A stretch of DNA of 64,000 nucleotides from contig JAPTMU010000062.1 of the NCBI GenBank assembly GCA_028583405.1, positions 643,925 through 707,924 on the forward strand. The letters are read 5' to 3'. Within the stretch, counting starts at the first letter, position 1. Each line of letters opens with the position of its first letter. Shown here one piece after another: positions 44,578 to 57,100 of this stretch. A model generated the notes under the pieces. The model ran no database searches. It worked only from the letters and a program-made list of their open reading frames with translations, and had not been told where the DNA came from. This DNA is from Pogonophryne albipinna. Its lineage: Eukaryota > Chordata > Actinopteri > Perciformes > Artedidraconidae. The position numbers and the translations under genes were made by a program.

Positions 44578-46578
44578 ACGCCAGGTTACGTATTGTAACC
44601 CTTGTTATATTAGCACAGGCGGAGCCCTCTACTGGACTCTATGGGTACTACCTTATCATGCAAGCATTCACCTACTGAGATTTCTATGGACGTAGCCCGA
44701 CCCCGGGGCGGGCCTACCTGAATGCGTGCGCATCTCACTTCCGTATAAAAGGAGGCCTCGCCTCCTGACCACCATCCTACACCACTCTTCAGCGAGCGGT
44801 ATAGGACAGACAGTGCCCCAAGGTAGAGGGCTCCGCCTGTGCTAATATAACAAGGGTTACAATACGTAACCCAACGTTATATCTCTCACAGACTGATGTA
44901 TGCACGCACTGTCGTCCAGCACACCGTTCCACCTCACTGTCCCTGACCGGCTTTAGCAGCCGCTGCGCCTCACTCACCTCTCCCTCGGTTGTAACCGTGG
45001 AGAAGTCCAGGCTGCGGCCGATAGAGCACACCCTGACGCACTTGCCTCGCAAAAAAGTGTGCTCGAAAACAGTGCTGAGGGCTCCCCTGCGTCCACCTAT
45101 AGGCAGACAGGGAAAGTCTGCAGCTGTATGGGTTCACTATGCACCCTCTCTCCTGAGTCCCTAAAGAGCACGGGGAGAGCGCAGGTGCCCCCTATGTCCC
45201 CACCCTCAAACACTGACCCCGTGCAGAGTGTGTACGGACTATAGTATTGAGGGCTCTGTAAGGGCCCAAAGTGCATTACGTCACGTAAGCGCATTTACGC
45301 CCGGGGAGGGGGTCAGATGCCAACTGACCCACAGACCCCCCCTCCTCACCAGTCCTGTGTTGCCCCAGCAAGCACAGACGCTGAGAAAGAGCCAGACATA
45401 TATCCAAGAGATAACACCTTATGAAGGGGCCTGGCGTTGACCAACACGCCGCCGTGCATATATCCTCCACACTCACACTGTTGAATAAGGCTGTTGATGC
45501 AGCCACAGCTCGTGTGGATTGCGCACGAACCTCCGTGGGGCAGGCTCTCCCTGCCTGCTCGTAGGCGTGTGCAATGCCTCCGCAAAGCCAGCCTGCCAGG
45601 CGTTTCTTGGACAGAGCTTTTCCAGTCACCCCGCCCCCGAAGCACACAAACAGCTGTTCAGTGCGTCTCAGGGCAGCCGTGCGCTCCACATAACATGCTA
45701 GCGCATGCACCGGGCAGAGGAGGTGCAGTTTAGCTTCCCTGGCCCCACCATGGGATGGAAGACTAAATCCCCCCAACTGAATAGCCCTCGACCTGAACGC
45801 ACTCCTTAGGCTCTTGGGCACAAAGGAGGGGTTCGGTCTGAGTGTCGCCCCGCCCCGGTCACCCCGAATCAGTAAACAGCTCGGGTGCACCGACAGAGCG
45901 GTTAACTCGGACACTCTTTTGGCTGACGTTAAGGCAAGTAGCAACGCTGTCTTCCATGACAGTGCTTTCAGGGAGGAGAGCTCCAGAGGCTCAAATGGTT
46001 CTGTGACCAAAGCCTCGAGCACCAGCGGCAGGTCCCACTGCGGGGTGGAGGCGCGCACTACTGGGCGCAGCCTCCTGACCCCCTGTAAAAACCCCAACAT
46101 CAGTGACTGACTAAAGGCTGACCTGCCGTTGAATCCCTCATGACAGGATGAGATGGCTGCTGCATTAACTTTACAGTAGAATGAGCAAGCCCTCTGTCCA
46201 CCAATAACTGTGAAAAGGACAAAATAGAGCCCAACTCACAAGATAAGGGCTCTATTCTCCGCTCCTCACACCATCGCTGGAATCCCAGCCACTTCGGCCT
46301 GTAACAGGCTGTGGTGGATCCAGCTCTAGCTGCCTGGATAGACTGAATAACGCTATCAGACAATCCACCCTGTCTCAGCCTGTCCCTCTCAGGAGCCAAG
46401 CCTGGAGAGGACGGCCCAGAGTGGGTAACGCCCTGATTGCACCTGCCTCTTGAGACATCGCCCCCCAGAACTGGGGGATTGCCCAGGGCTGGCACACCTT
46501 CATCTGTGTCATCTCTGAGTACCACGGCCCCCCGACGCGGTCCGGAGCCACTAGGATGACTGCCAGACGTTCTCGCCT
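44578..46578 (-). mobile_element. DIRS-like retrotransposon fragment
   Basis: Its 3' end (low coordinates) has a 49-bp inverted repeat: 44582-44630 (GGTTACGTATTGTAACCC...) and 44823-44871, with about 190 bp between the arms that hold a TATAAAAGGAGG box. Inverted terminal sequences and a tyrosine recombinase instead of an integrase define DIRS elements. RT is absent, so the copy is truncated. It lies inside the ACTACAAC minisatellite of tgfbi intron 11, in the same orientation as the gene. Confidence 0.85.
45276..46578 (-). pseudogene. DIRS tyrosine recombinase, broken
   Basis: Starting at 46578 (minus) is the end of the RNase H region (APDRVGGPWYSEM), then the recombinase core-binding part (SVIQSIQAARAGSTTACY). 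A frame change near 46100 leads into the catalytic part (46100-45276): WKTALLLALTSAKRVSELTA holding the first catalytic Arg, LHLLCPVHALACYVERTA, RAQSTRAVAAS and FIRCYLLD. The usual HSTR is QSTR here, so the catalytic His appears replaced by Gln. Frame breaks plus this change indicate an inactive copy. Confidence 0.8.
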
Positions 46579-47440
46579 CAACTACAACAGTAACATCTGA
46601 AACTACAACTGTACCACCTGAAACTACAACAGGACCACCTGAAACTACAACTGGACCACCTGAAACTACAACAGGACAACCTGAAACTACAACTGGACCA
46701 CCTGAAACTACAACAGGACCACCTGAAACTACAACAGGACCACCTGAAACTACAACTGGACCACCTAAAACTACAACAGGACAACCTGAAACTACAACAG
46801 GACCACCTGAAACTACAACAGGACCACCTGAAACTACAACAGGACCACCTGAAACTACAACTGGATCACCTAAAACTACAACAGGACAACCTGAAACTAC
46901 AACTGGACCACCTGAAACTACAACAGGACCACCTGAAACTACAACAGGACCACCTGAAACTACAACAGGACCACCTGAAACTACAACTGGACCACCTGAA
47001 ACTACAACTGGACCACCTGAAACTACAACTGGACCACCTGAAACTACAACTGTACCACCTGAAACTACAACTGGACCACCTGAAACTACAACTGGACCAC
47101 CTGAAACTACAACTGTACCACCTGAAACTACAACTGGACCACCTGAAACTACAACTGTACCACCTGAAACTACAACTGGACCACCTGAAACTACAACTGG
47201 ACCACCTGAAACTACAACAGGACCACCTGAAACTACAACTGGACCACCTGAAACTACAACTGGACCACCTGAAACTACAACTGTACCACCTGAAACTACA
47301 ACAGGACCACCTGAAACTACAACTGGACCACCTGAAACTACAACTGTACCACTTGAAACTACAACTGTACCGCCTGAAACACCTGGACCACCTGAAACAC
47401 CTGAAACACCTGGACCACCTGGACCACCTGAAACTCTGCA
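46579..47440. repeat. 21-bp minisatellite in tgfbi intron 11
   Basis: About 40 units of CCTGAAACTACAACTGGACC with ACAGGACC, CTGTACC and GACAACC variants. The 7-codon period keeps a 449-codon frame open on the minus strand (VVVSGGP repeats) and TTTGPPE on plus; both are artefacts of period and composition. Confidence 0.96.
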
Positions 47441-47498
47441 AACTATCAATACTTACAACATATGTAATGTATATATTTAGTGGGAGAGTGATTCTGAC

Positions 47499-48172
<674 letters not shown>

Positions 48173-48261
48173 GTCTGGAAAGATTTAGCAGCCGTGGGAA
48201 GCAGGACCCTTCTTGTGGTCTGCAGAGTTCATTACTGAGAGAATGTGAGCCGCACACGAAG

Positions 48262-48866
48262 GAGGAGAGACATGGAGGACACGTTAGAGACACATCAGAG
48301 ACACTGAGGACACGTTAGAGACATATCAGAGACACTGAGGACACGTTAGAGACACATCAGAGACACTGAGGACACGTTAGAGACACATCAGAGACACATC
48401 AGAGACACTGAGGACACGTTAGAGACACATCAGAGACATGTTAGAGACACATCAGAGACAAGTTAGAGACACATCAGAGACACATCAGAGACACGTTAGA
48501 GACACATCAGAGACACATCAGAGACACATCAGAGACATGTTAGAGACACATCAGAGACATGTTAGAGACACATCAGAGACACGTTAGAGACACATCAGAG
48601 ACACGTTAGAGACACATCAGAGACACGTTAGAGACACGTTAGAGACACATTAGAGACACATCAGAGACACGTTAGAGACACGTTAGAGACACGTTACCGA
48701 CACATCAGAGACACATCAGAGACACATTAGAGACACGTTAGAGACACGTTACAGACACATCAGAGACACATCAGAGACACGTTAGAGACACGTTAGAGAC
48801 ACATCAGAGACACATCAGAGACACGTTAGAGACACGTTACAGACACATCAGAGACACATCAGAGTC
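48262..48866. repeat. AGAGACACATC / AGAGACACGTT array
   Basis: Irregular array of 11- and 12-bp units (AGAGACACATC, AGAGACACGTT, AGAGACATGTT) in tgfbi intron 10. Confidence 0.95.
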
Positions 48867-49608
48867 TCTGAGAGTCCAGAGACAGAAACCATTAGAGTAA
48901 CGTCAGTACTAGAGCAACACACTAGAACCTCCAGACTCCAGACAGTGTCCTCCCTCAGATCATAGAGCGTGAAGCACCTGAGCTCTGTGAAGAAGACCCA
49001 GAGCCTTCATCTGTTTGCATCTTATATTCAGACCAATGGGGCGGAGCCTGCGAGCCAGTTCCGGCAGTCAGCTCCAGCAATCAACCTGTACTGTAGCTGC
49101 AGCAGCAAATAGCATTATAAACCATGTAATAGCTTGCATTTATAATGTACAGCAAACCAAAGGAGCGCTCAAAAGAGAAAGGACAAGAGAGAACAAGGAG
49201 ACGTAAAGGCTAAGCTGACAAAACTAGACCGTTTTTTTTGTCATACATCGTCCTCGAAATCGAGCGCTAACGTTAGCAATGTCGACGTGCAGCGGCAGCC
49301 GTAGGCTAACGATAGCTCACCTGCCTCACCACCATCATTGCCATCTAGCTCCACAAGTGAAGCTGTATCCGTGGCTGTGTGACCTTCCTCTCCAGGCAGC
49401 CAGGAGGAGAGGCTGGATGTGGCTGTGCCCGGCGGTGGTCCCCCAAGGGCCCCAACCGATAGGGGACTCTATGGCGCTATTGAGACCCCCGACGCCAAGA
49501 TCAAAAGCTATATTAGCAGCCGGTCTACGTAGGCCTACCGGCCCATTCCCCAGAGACACACATCAAGGACACAGGTGTAATCCTCTTCTTAGCTCGCTGT
49601 GCCGTCGT
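48867..49608. other. tgfbi intron 10, possible relic ORF
   Basis: No recognisable gene. Around 49390-49560 one plus frame reads ETPDAKIKSYISSR and AYRPIPQ after a low-complexity Pro/Gly part. It may be a transposon ORF relic, but I cannot name it. CTAACGTTAGC at 49268 is a short palindrome. Confidence 0.4.
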
Positions 49609-50068
49609 CAGGCTGTGGTGGTCTGAGGCCGGGCAGGCTGTGGTGGTCTGAGGCCGGGCAGGCTGTGGTGGTCTGAGGCCGGGCAGGCTGTGGTGGTCTG
49701 AGGCCGGGCAGGCTGTGGTGGTCTGAGGCCGGGCAGGCTGTGGTGGTCTGAGGCCTGGCAGGCTGTGGTGGTCTGAGGCCGGGCAGGCTGTGGTGGTCTG
49801 AGGCCGGGCAGGCTGTGGTGGTCTGAGGCCTGGCAGGCTGTGGTGGTCTGAGGCTCCGGGCAGGCTGTGGTTGATCTGAGGCCGGGCAGGCTGTGGTGGT
49901 CTGAGGCCGCGCAGGCTGTGGTGGTCTGAGGCCTGGCAGGCTGTGGTGGTCTGAGGCCTGGCAGGCTGTGGTGGTCTGAGGCCGGGCAGGCTGTGGTGGT
50001 CTGAGGCCGGGCAGGCTGTGGTGGTCTGAACCGGGCAGGCTGTGGTGGTCTGAGGCCGGGCAGGCTGT
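49609..50068. repeat. 25-bp minisatellite, about 18 units
   Basis: Units contain CAGGCTGTGGTGGTCTGAGG plus CCGGG or CCTGG. There are two imperfect units (49853-49880 and 50028-50040). G-rich on plus. In tgfbi intron 10. Confidence 0.95.
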
Positions 50069-50189
50069 TGTTGATAGCCTACATGTGGCGCTTCAGAGTG
50101 GTTGTGTATGTCCGTGCGTGTGTGAGCGCATCAGCGTGCGCTTATATTTGGGGCAAACAATATTTGCACCGGGGCCAATCACAACCTTG

Positions 50190-50600
50190 TTATTGGCTGA
50201 ACAAGTTAGATGCCGCCTATCACAGCGCTCTGAGATGTGTCACAGATTGTAAAGCCCTTACTCATCACTGTACCCTGTATGCCAGGGCAGGTCTGCCATC
50301 ACTCTCTGTAAAGAGGCTCAGTCACTGGAACACGTTTATTTATAAAGCCATGTTGGGTGAACTCCCGTATTCTATCTGCTCTCTGAAAACACAGAGAGTT
50401 GCAAGCAGCTATTGTCTGAGATTGATGATGTAGTATTGTTAGATGTGCCAAGAGCAAGGACTGTCTTAGGTGAGACAGCTTTTGTGCGCAGCTCCACTTG
50501 CTTGGAACAATCTTCAGCAAGAATTGAAACTGAGCAATCTCATTCCTCTGCATGTCTTTAAAGCTAGGCTAAATGAAATGTTACGCCACTTAAAGTGAAA
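50190..50600 (+). mobile_element. LINE C-terminal fragment
   Basis: Reads YHSALRCVTDCKALTHHCTL then YARAGLPSLSVKRLSHWNTF and IYKAMLGELP, the C-terminal domain of a fish non-LTR retrotransposon ORF. A frame change occurs after about 50435 (then DVPRARTVLGETAF). It is 5'-truncated and lies antisense in tgfbi intron 10. Confidence 0.8.
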
Positions 50601-51598
50601 ACAGTAACATGTGTATCTAATAACGTGATCACAGTCGCCACATTGATATGCAAAGTAGGCGTTAACTAGGCCTGGTCTGCATGCGGTTACCAAGGTGAAA
50701 CTTCCCCAGGTAGTCACTGACGTCACGTCGGTGTTTCCCCTGAAATGTTATGTTTAAATTCAGATTAGCTTTAAATGTATAGATGGATTCAGACATGGTG
50801 AAACGAACACCATTTATAAGCTTCTTGGAAGTTATATTTCCATCAGAGTGAAAGAAAACATGGAAGCAAAATAACGATATGTTCGCCTGTAATGTCCTCA
50901 AACAGTAACTCCATCATTTTGATTGTTGGCTGCTCATTTAATAACTATGACTCTTACTAGCCTGTTGTCGGCTCTTGTGCGTAGTGCATCCTGAAGAAGA
51001 CTTGTCTCTGTGTTCGCTGATTGTTTTGTAGAATTCTGTATTAAACAATTGCGTGAGCGTGAGGGTATTCAAATACATTGGTCAGTAAGTCAGAGATGTG
51101 CAACTTTATTTAACTTTCTTTTTTTTAATAAATGATTATGTGAAGTGCCCTTTTGGTCACTGGAGCACCCGCCCCCCCAAAAGTCTGTGCACGTCCCTGC
51201 TGCAGCTGCTCTACGTCGCTGCTGCTCGCTGCCCCCCCACCACCCCAGCCTCCACCTGTAGGCTCGGGGGTCGTTATCTAATCATCACTCATCGTGCTGT
51301 GTGTATCTGTGTGCGATGGAACTATGCTGCTTCCAATACACAAAGAAACACGTGAGTTGTCTGACTGAACTTGTAGACTCTTCTTGCACTATTATCTGTG
51401 TTATTGTGCTCTGTGGGAGGAGCCTGTGACCTCAGAGCTTCATTGATACCAATACACTGAAGCTATGGACCAATGACAATATTCAAATCGCTCTTTTCTA
51501 AAATGTGTCGCTGATGTTTTTCACATACACATGTTTTCAGGATATTTTCTGAGGTGAGCCCACAGGTGTGTGCATGCTGCCCTCTGATTGGTTCTTAC
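50601..51598. other. tgfbi intron 10, MITE end
   Basis: No gene was recognised. TCTGTGCACGTCCCTG at 51183-51198 is the right terminus of the hAT-like MITE family also seen at 3151-3166; its left end was not found. The remainder is unique sequence up to the exon 10 donor. Confidence 0.5.
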
Positions 51599-51744
51599 GT
51601 TTCTGTAGACGAACACCCTCAGCTTGACGCCCCCCAGCGTCTCCAGCTCCTGCCCGTGGTACAGAGACTTGGAGGACAGCTGCGTCCTCAGCAGGTGATT
51701 GGTCATCAGCGTCCTCATGTTGGGCGTCATCGTCGTGTCACTTC
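51599..51744 (-). CDS. tgfbi: tgfbi exon 10 (FAS1-3)
   Basis: 146 nt, acceptor GTCTGAAACAG, donor AAC|GTAAGA. Encodes [20 protein letters not shown] then [20 protein letters not shown] and LRVFVYRN. The [20 protein letters not shown] block is diagnostic for the third FAS1 domain of TGFBI. Confidence 0.95.
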
Positions 51745-51824
51745 CTGTTTCAGACACACAGAAGCTCAGTTTCTTTAAAGGTATCCAATCCTATAAAGTC
51801 ACATTGTGATGTCTTCTCTACATC

Positions 51825-51975
51825 ACCATGTGTCCCTGTGTGTCCCCGGTGTGTCCCGGTGTGTGTCCCCCGTGTCCCCTGTGTGTCCCCCGTGTGTCCC
51901 GGTGTGTCCCCGGTGTGTCCCCGGTGTGTCCCCGGTGTGTCCCCGGTGTGTCCCGGTGTGTCCCCGGTGTGTCAG
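51825..51975. repeat. GTGTGTCCCCG array
   Basis: About 13 copies of GTGTGTCCCCGGT or GTGTGTCCCGGT in tgfbi intron 9. Confidence 0.93.
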
Positions 51976-52229
51976 GAGACTCTCAAAGTGTCAGGAAACA
52001 AACCCCTCTCTCTTCTCCTCCGTACCCACATCTCTAAAAACAGGGAACAAAGGAGCTGATCCAGATTTGCTGCGTCATGACCACATTACTAAAATGTGGG
52101 CGGGCTTTAAACCCACGGGCCAATCAGAAACGTTGCTGTCAGAAACAATGAGACGTGTTCTGGAAGTAATATGGTCTGTGTTTACATTAGCATGCTAACA
52201 CTCAGAGCTAACCTGTACTGGAGAGAGTA

Positions 52230-53785
52230 CTACAAGGACCTGTTTGGGGTTTGGAGCAGGACACTTCAGAGACATGTCCTTAGTAACAGCTGGAAGAGAG
52301 GGGGGGGGGCTACAAGGATCTGTTTGGGGTTTGGAGCAGGACACTTCAGAGACATGTCCTTAGTAACAGCTGGAAGAGAGGGGGGGCTACAAGGATCTGT
52401 TTGGGGTTTGGAGCAGGACACTTCAGAGACATGTCCTTAGTAACAGCTGGAAGAGAGGAGGGGGGGGCTACAAGGATCTGTTTGGAGTTTGGAGCAGGAC
52501 ACTTCAGAGACATGTCCTTAGTAACAGCTGGAAGAGAGGGGGGGGGGGCTACAAGGATCTGTTTGGGGTTTGGAGCAGGACACTTCAGAGACATGTCCTT
52601 AGTAACAGCTGGAAGAGAGGGGGGGGCTACAAGGATCTGTTTGGGGTTTGGAGCAGGACACTTCAGAGACATGTCCTTAGTAACAGCTGGAAGAGAGGGG
52701 GGGGGGCTACACGGATCTGTTTGGGGTTTGGAGCAGGACACTTCAGAGACATGTCCTTAGTAACAGCTGGAAGAAAGGGGGGGGGGGCTACAAGGATCTG
52801 TTTGGGGTTAGGAGCAGGACACTTCAGAGACATGTCCTTAGTAACAGCTGGAAGAGAGTGGGGGCTACAAGGATCTGTTTGGGGTTTGGAGCAGGACACT
52901 TCAGAGACATGTCCTTAGTAACAGCTGGAAGAGAGGGGGGGGGCTACAAGGACCTGTTTGGGTTTGGAGCAGGACACTTCAGAGAAATGTCCTTAGTAAC
53001 AGCTGGAAGAGAGGGGGGGGGGCTACAAGGATCTGTTTGGGGTTTGGAGCAGGACACTTCAGAGACATGTCCTTAGTAACAGCTGGAAGAGAGGGGGGGG
53101 GCTACAAGGATCTGTTTGGGGTTTGGAGCAGGACACTTCAGAGACATGTCCTTAGTAACAGCTGGAAGAGAGGGGGGGGGGGCTACAAGGATCTGTTTGG
53201 GGTTTGGAGCAGGACACTTCAGAGACATGTCCTTAGTAACAGCTGGAAGAGAGGGGGGGGGCTACAAGGATCTGTTTGGGGTTTGGAGCAGGACACTTCA
53301 GAGACATGTCCTTAGTAACAGCTGGAAGAGAGGGGGGGGCTACAAGGATCTGTTTGGGGTTTGGAGCAGGACACTTCAGAGACATGTCCTTAGTAACAGC
53401 TGGAAGAGAGGGGGGGGGGCTACAAGGATCTGTTTGGGGTTTGGAGCAGGACACTTCAGAGACATGTCCTTAGTAACAGCTGGAAGAGAGGGGGGTGCTA
53501 CAAGGATCTGTTTGGGGTTTGGAGCAGGACACTTCAGAGACATGTCCTTAGTAACAGCTGGCAGAGAGGGGGGGGGCTACAAGGATCTGTTTGGGGTTTG
53601 GAGCAGGACACTTCAGAGACATGTCCTTAGTAACAGCTGGAAGAGAGGGGGGGGGCTACAAGGATCTGTTTGGGGTTTGGAGCAGGACACTTCAGAGACA
53701 TGTCCTTAGTAACAGCTGGAAGAGAGGGGGGGGCTACAAGGATCTGTTTGGGGTTTGGAGCAGGACACTTCAGAGACATGTCCTT
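52230..53785. repeat. 79-bp minisatellite, about 20 units, with G-runs
   Basis: Units contain AAGGATCTGTTTGGGGTTTG, then GGACACTTCAGAGACATGTC and CTTAGTAACAGCTGGAAGAG, and end in a run of 5-10 G. Units differ almost only in G-run length, which makes the array appear in shifting frames. In tgfbi intron 9, ending about 120 bp before the exon 9 donor. Confidence 0.97.
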
Positions 53786-53907
53786 ATATCTGAGAGCTGT
53801 GATAAAGACAGTACAACAGGAGACCTTTATTGAAAATGCTAATGCTAAGGAACATCTAACAGTCCTCAGTGATGGAATGACAGACATGTTGAGGGGGGGG
53901 GGGTTAC

Positions 53908-54045
53908 CTGTGAAGGCGGCGTCCAACGGGGCCAGCATGGTGAGGGGTTCAGATCCGGTCAGGTGGGGGGTCAGACCCGCCTCCACAAACAGCTGGGTCG
54001 CCGTGGCAACAGCCGAGCCCTCAGCCAGCTCCAGCAGGACTTTAG
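53908..54045 (-). CDS. tgfbi: tgfbi exon 9 (start of FAS1-3)
   Basis: 138 nt, acceptor CTCTCTCTCCAG, donor ACAG|GTAACC followed by a C-run. Encodes KVLLELAEGSAVATATQLFV then EAGLTPHLTGSEPLTMLAPL and DAAFT, with the GSEPLTMLAP H1-type box of a FAS1 domain. The preceding split codon gives Ala, as in the DSAK junction of human TGFBI. Confidence 0.93.
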
Positions 54046-54119
54046 CTGGAGAGAGAGAGAGCAGTTAGAGTCTGACAGCACCCCAACGGGACCCCCCTCT
54101 TCCTCACAGGGGGGGTCTT

Positions 54120-57100
54120 CTCCTCTAAAGGGACAGGTCAGAGTCTAACTCACTGAAAGGGGGTCTTCTCCTCTAAAGGGACAGGTCAGAGTCTGAATCA
54201 CTGAATGGGGGTCTCCTCCTCTAAAGGGACAGGTCAGAGTCTGACTCACTGAATGGGGGTCTTCTCCTCTAAAGGGACAGGTCAGAGTCTGACTCACTGA
54301 ACGGGGGTCTCCTCCTCTAAAGGGACAGGTCAGAGTGTGACTCACTGAATGGGGGTCTTCTCCTCTAAAGGGACAGGTCAGAGTCTAACTCACTGAACGG
54401 GGGTCTTCTCCTCTAAAGGGACAGGTCAGAGTCTGACTCACTGAACGGGGGTCTCCTCCTCTAAAGGGACAGGTCAGAGTCTAACTCACTGAACGGGGGT
54501 CTTCTCCTCTAAAGGGACACAGGTCAGAGTCTGACTCAATGAACGGGGGTCTTCTCCTCTAAAGGGACAGGTCAGAGTCTAACTCACTGAACGGGGGTCT
54601 CCTCCTCTAAAGGGACAGGTCAGAGTCTAACTCACTGAACGGGGGTCTCCTCCTCTAAAGGGACAGGTCAGAGTCTAACTCACTGAACGGGGGTCTTCTC
54701 CTCTAAAGGGACAGGTCAGAGTCTAACTCACTGAAGGGGGGTCTCCTCCTCTAAAGGGACAGGTCAGAGTCTAACTCACTGAACGGGGGTCTTCTCCTCT
54801 AAAGGGACAGGTCAGAGTCTAACTCACTGAACCGGGGTCTTCTCCTCTAAAGGGACAGGTCAGAGTCTAACTCACTGAACGGGGGTCTCCTCCTCTAAAG
54901 GGACAGGTCAGAGTCTAACTCACTGAACGGGGGTCTTCTCCTCTAAAGGGACAGGTCAGAGTCTAACTCACTGAACGGGGGTCTCCTCCTCTAAAGGGAC
55001 AGGTCAGAGTCTAACTCACTGAACGGGGTTCTTCTCCTCTAAAGGGACAGGTCAGAGTCTAACTCACTGAACGGGGGTCTTCACCTCTAAAGGGACAGGT
55101 CAGAGTCTAACTCACTGAACGGGGGTCTCCTCCTCTAAAGGGACACAGGTCAGAGTCTAACTCACTGAACGGGGGTCTCCGCCTCTAAAGGGACACAGGT
55201 CAGAGTTTGACTCACTGAACGGGGGTCTTCTCCTCTAAAGGGACAGGTCAGAGTCTAACTCACTGAACGGGGGTCTCCTCCTCTAAAGGGACAGGTCAGA
55301 GTCTAACTCACTGAATGGGGGTCTCCTCCTCTAAAGGGACACAGGTCAGAGTCTGACTCACTGAACGGGGGTCTTCTCCTCTAAAGGGACAGGTCAGAGT
55401 CTGACTCACTGAACGGGGGTCTCCTCCTCTAAAGGGACAGGTCAGAGTCTAACTCACTGAACGGGGGACTCCTCCTCTAAAGGGACAGGTCAGAGTCTAA
55501 CTCACTGAACGGGGGTCTCCTCCTCTAAAGGGACAGGTCAGAGTCTAACTCACTGAACGGGGGTCTCCTCCTCTAAAGGGACAGGTCAGAGTCTAACTCA
55601 CTGAACGGGGGTCTCCTCCTCTAAAGGGACACAGGTCAGAGTCTGACTCACTGAACGGGGGTCTTCTCCTCTAAAGACACAGGTCAGAGTCTGACTCACT
55701 GAACGGGGGTCTTCTCCTCTAAAGACACAGGTCAGAGTCTGACTCACTGAACGGGGGTATTCTCCTCTAAAGACACAGGTCAGAGTCTGACTCACTGAAC
55801 GGGGGTCTTCTCCTCTAAAGGGACAGGTCAGAGTCTGACTCACTGAACGGGGGTCTTCTCCTCTAAAGGGACAGGTCAGAGTCTAACTCACTGAACGGGG
55901 GTCTCCTCCTCTAAAGGGACAGGTCAGAGTCTAACTCACTGAACGGGGGTCTCCTCCTCTAAAGGGACAGGTCAGAGTCTAACTCACTGAACGGGGGTCT
56001 CCTCCTCTAAAGGGACACAGGTCAGAGTCTAACTCACTGAACGGGGGTCTTCTCCTCTAAAGGGACACAGGTCAGCGTCTAACTCACTGAACGGGGGTCT
56101 CCTCCTCTAAAGGGACACAGGTCAGAGTCTAACTCACTGAACGGGGGTCTTCTCCTCTAAAGGGACAGGTCAGAGTCTAACTCACTGAACGGGGATCTTC
56201 TCCTCTAAAGGGACACAGGTCAGAGTCTGATTCACTGAACGGGGGTCTTCTCCTCTAAAGGGACAGGTCAGAGTCTAACTCACTGAACGGGGGTCTTCTC
56301 CTCTAAAGGGACAGGTCAGAGTCTAACTCACTGAACGGGGATCTTCTCCTCTAAAGGGACACAGGTCAGAGTCTGACTCACTGAACGGGGGTCTTCTCCT
56401 CTAAAGGGACAGGTCAGAGTCTAACTCACTGAACGGGGGTCTCCTCCTCTAAAGGGACAGGTCAGAGTCTAACTCACTGAACGGGGGTCTTCTCCTCTAA
56501 AGGGACACAGGTCAGAGTCTGACTCACTGAACGGGGGTCTTCTCCTCTAAAGGGACAGGTCAGAGTCTAACTCACTGAACGGGGGTCTTCTCCTCTAAAG
56601 GGACAGGTCAGAGTCTAACTCACTGAACGGGGGTCTTCTCCTCTAAAGGGACAGGTCAGAGTCTAACTCACTGAACGGGGTTCTTCTCCTCTAAAGGGAC
56701 ACAGGTCAGAGTCTGACTCACTGAACGGGGTCTTCTCCTCTAAAGGGACAGGTCAGAGTCTAACTCACTGAACAGGGGTCTTCTCCTCTAAAGGGACACA
56801 GGTCAGAGTCTGACTCACTGAACGGGGGTCTTCTCCTCTAAAGGGACAGGTCAGAGTCTAACTCACTGAACGGGGGTCTTCTCCTCTAAAGGGACAGGTC
56901 AGAGTCTAACTCACTGAACGGGGGTCTTCTCCTCTAAAGGGACAGGTCAGAGTCTAACTCACTGAACGGGGGTCTCCTCCTCTAAAGGGACAGGTCAGAG
57001 TGCTAACTCACTGAACGGGGGTCCTCCTCCTCTAAAGGGGACAGGTCAGAGTCTAACTCACTGAACGGGGTCTTCTCCTCTAAAGGGACAGGTCAGAGGT

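Noticed and set aside
46100..47449. 449-residue VVVSGGP-repeat protein on the minus strand
   Set aside because: A 21-bp minisatellite frame running into a DIRS remnant, with no shared gene structure; the collagen- or mucin-like look is due to the period.
49609..50068. CRISPR-like regular repeats (25-bp array, also 33-, 34- and 48-bp arrays)
   Set aside because: There are no unique spacers between repeats, units are directly tandem, no cas genes are present and the genome is vertebrate.
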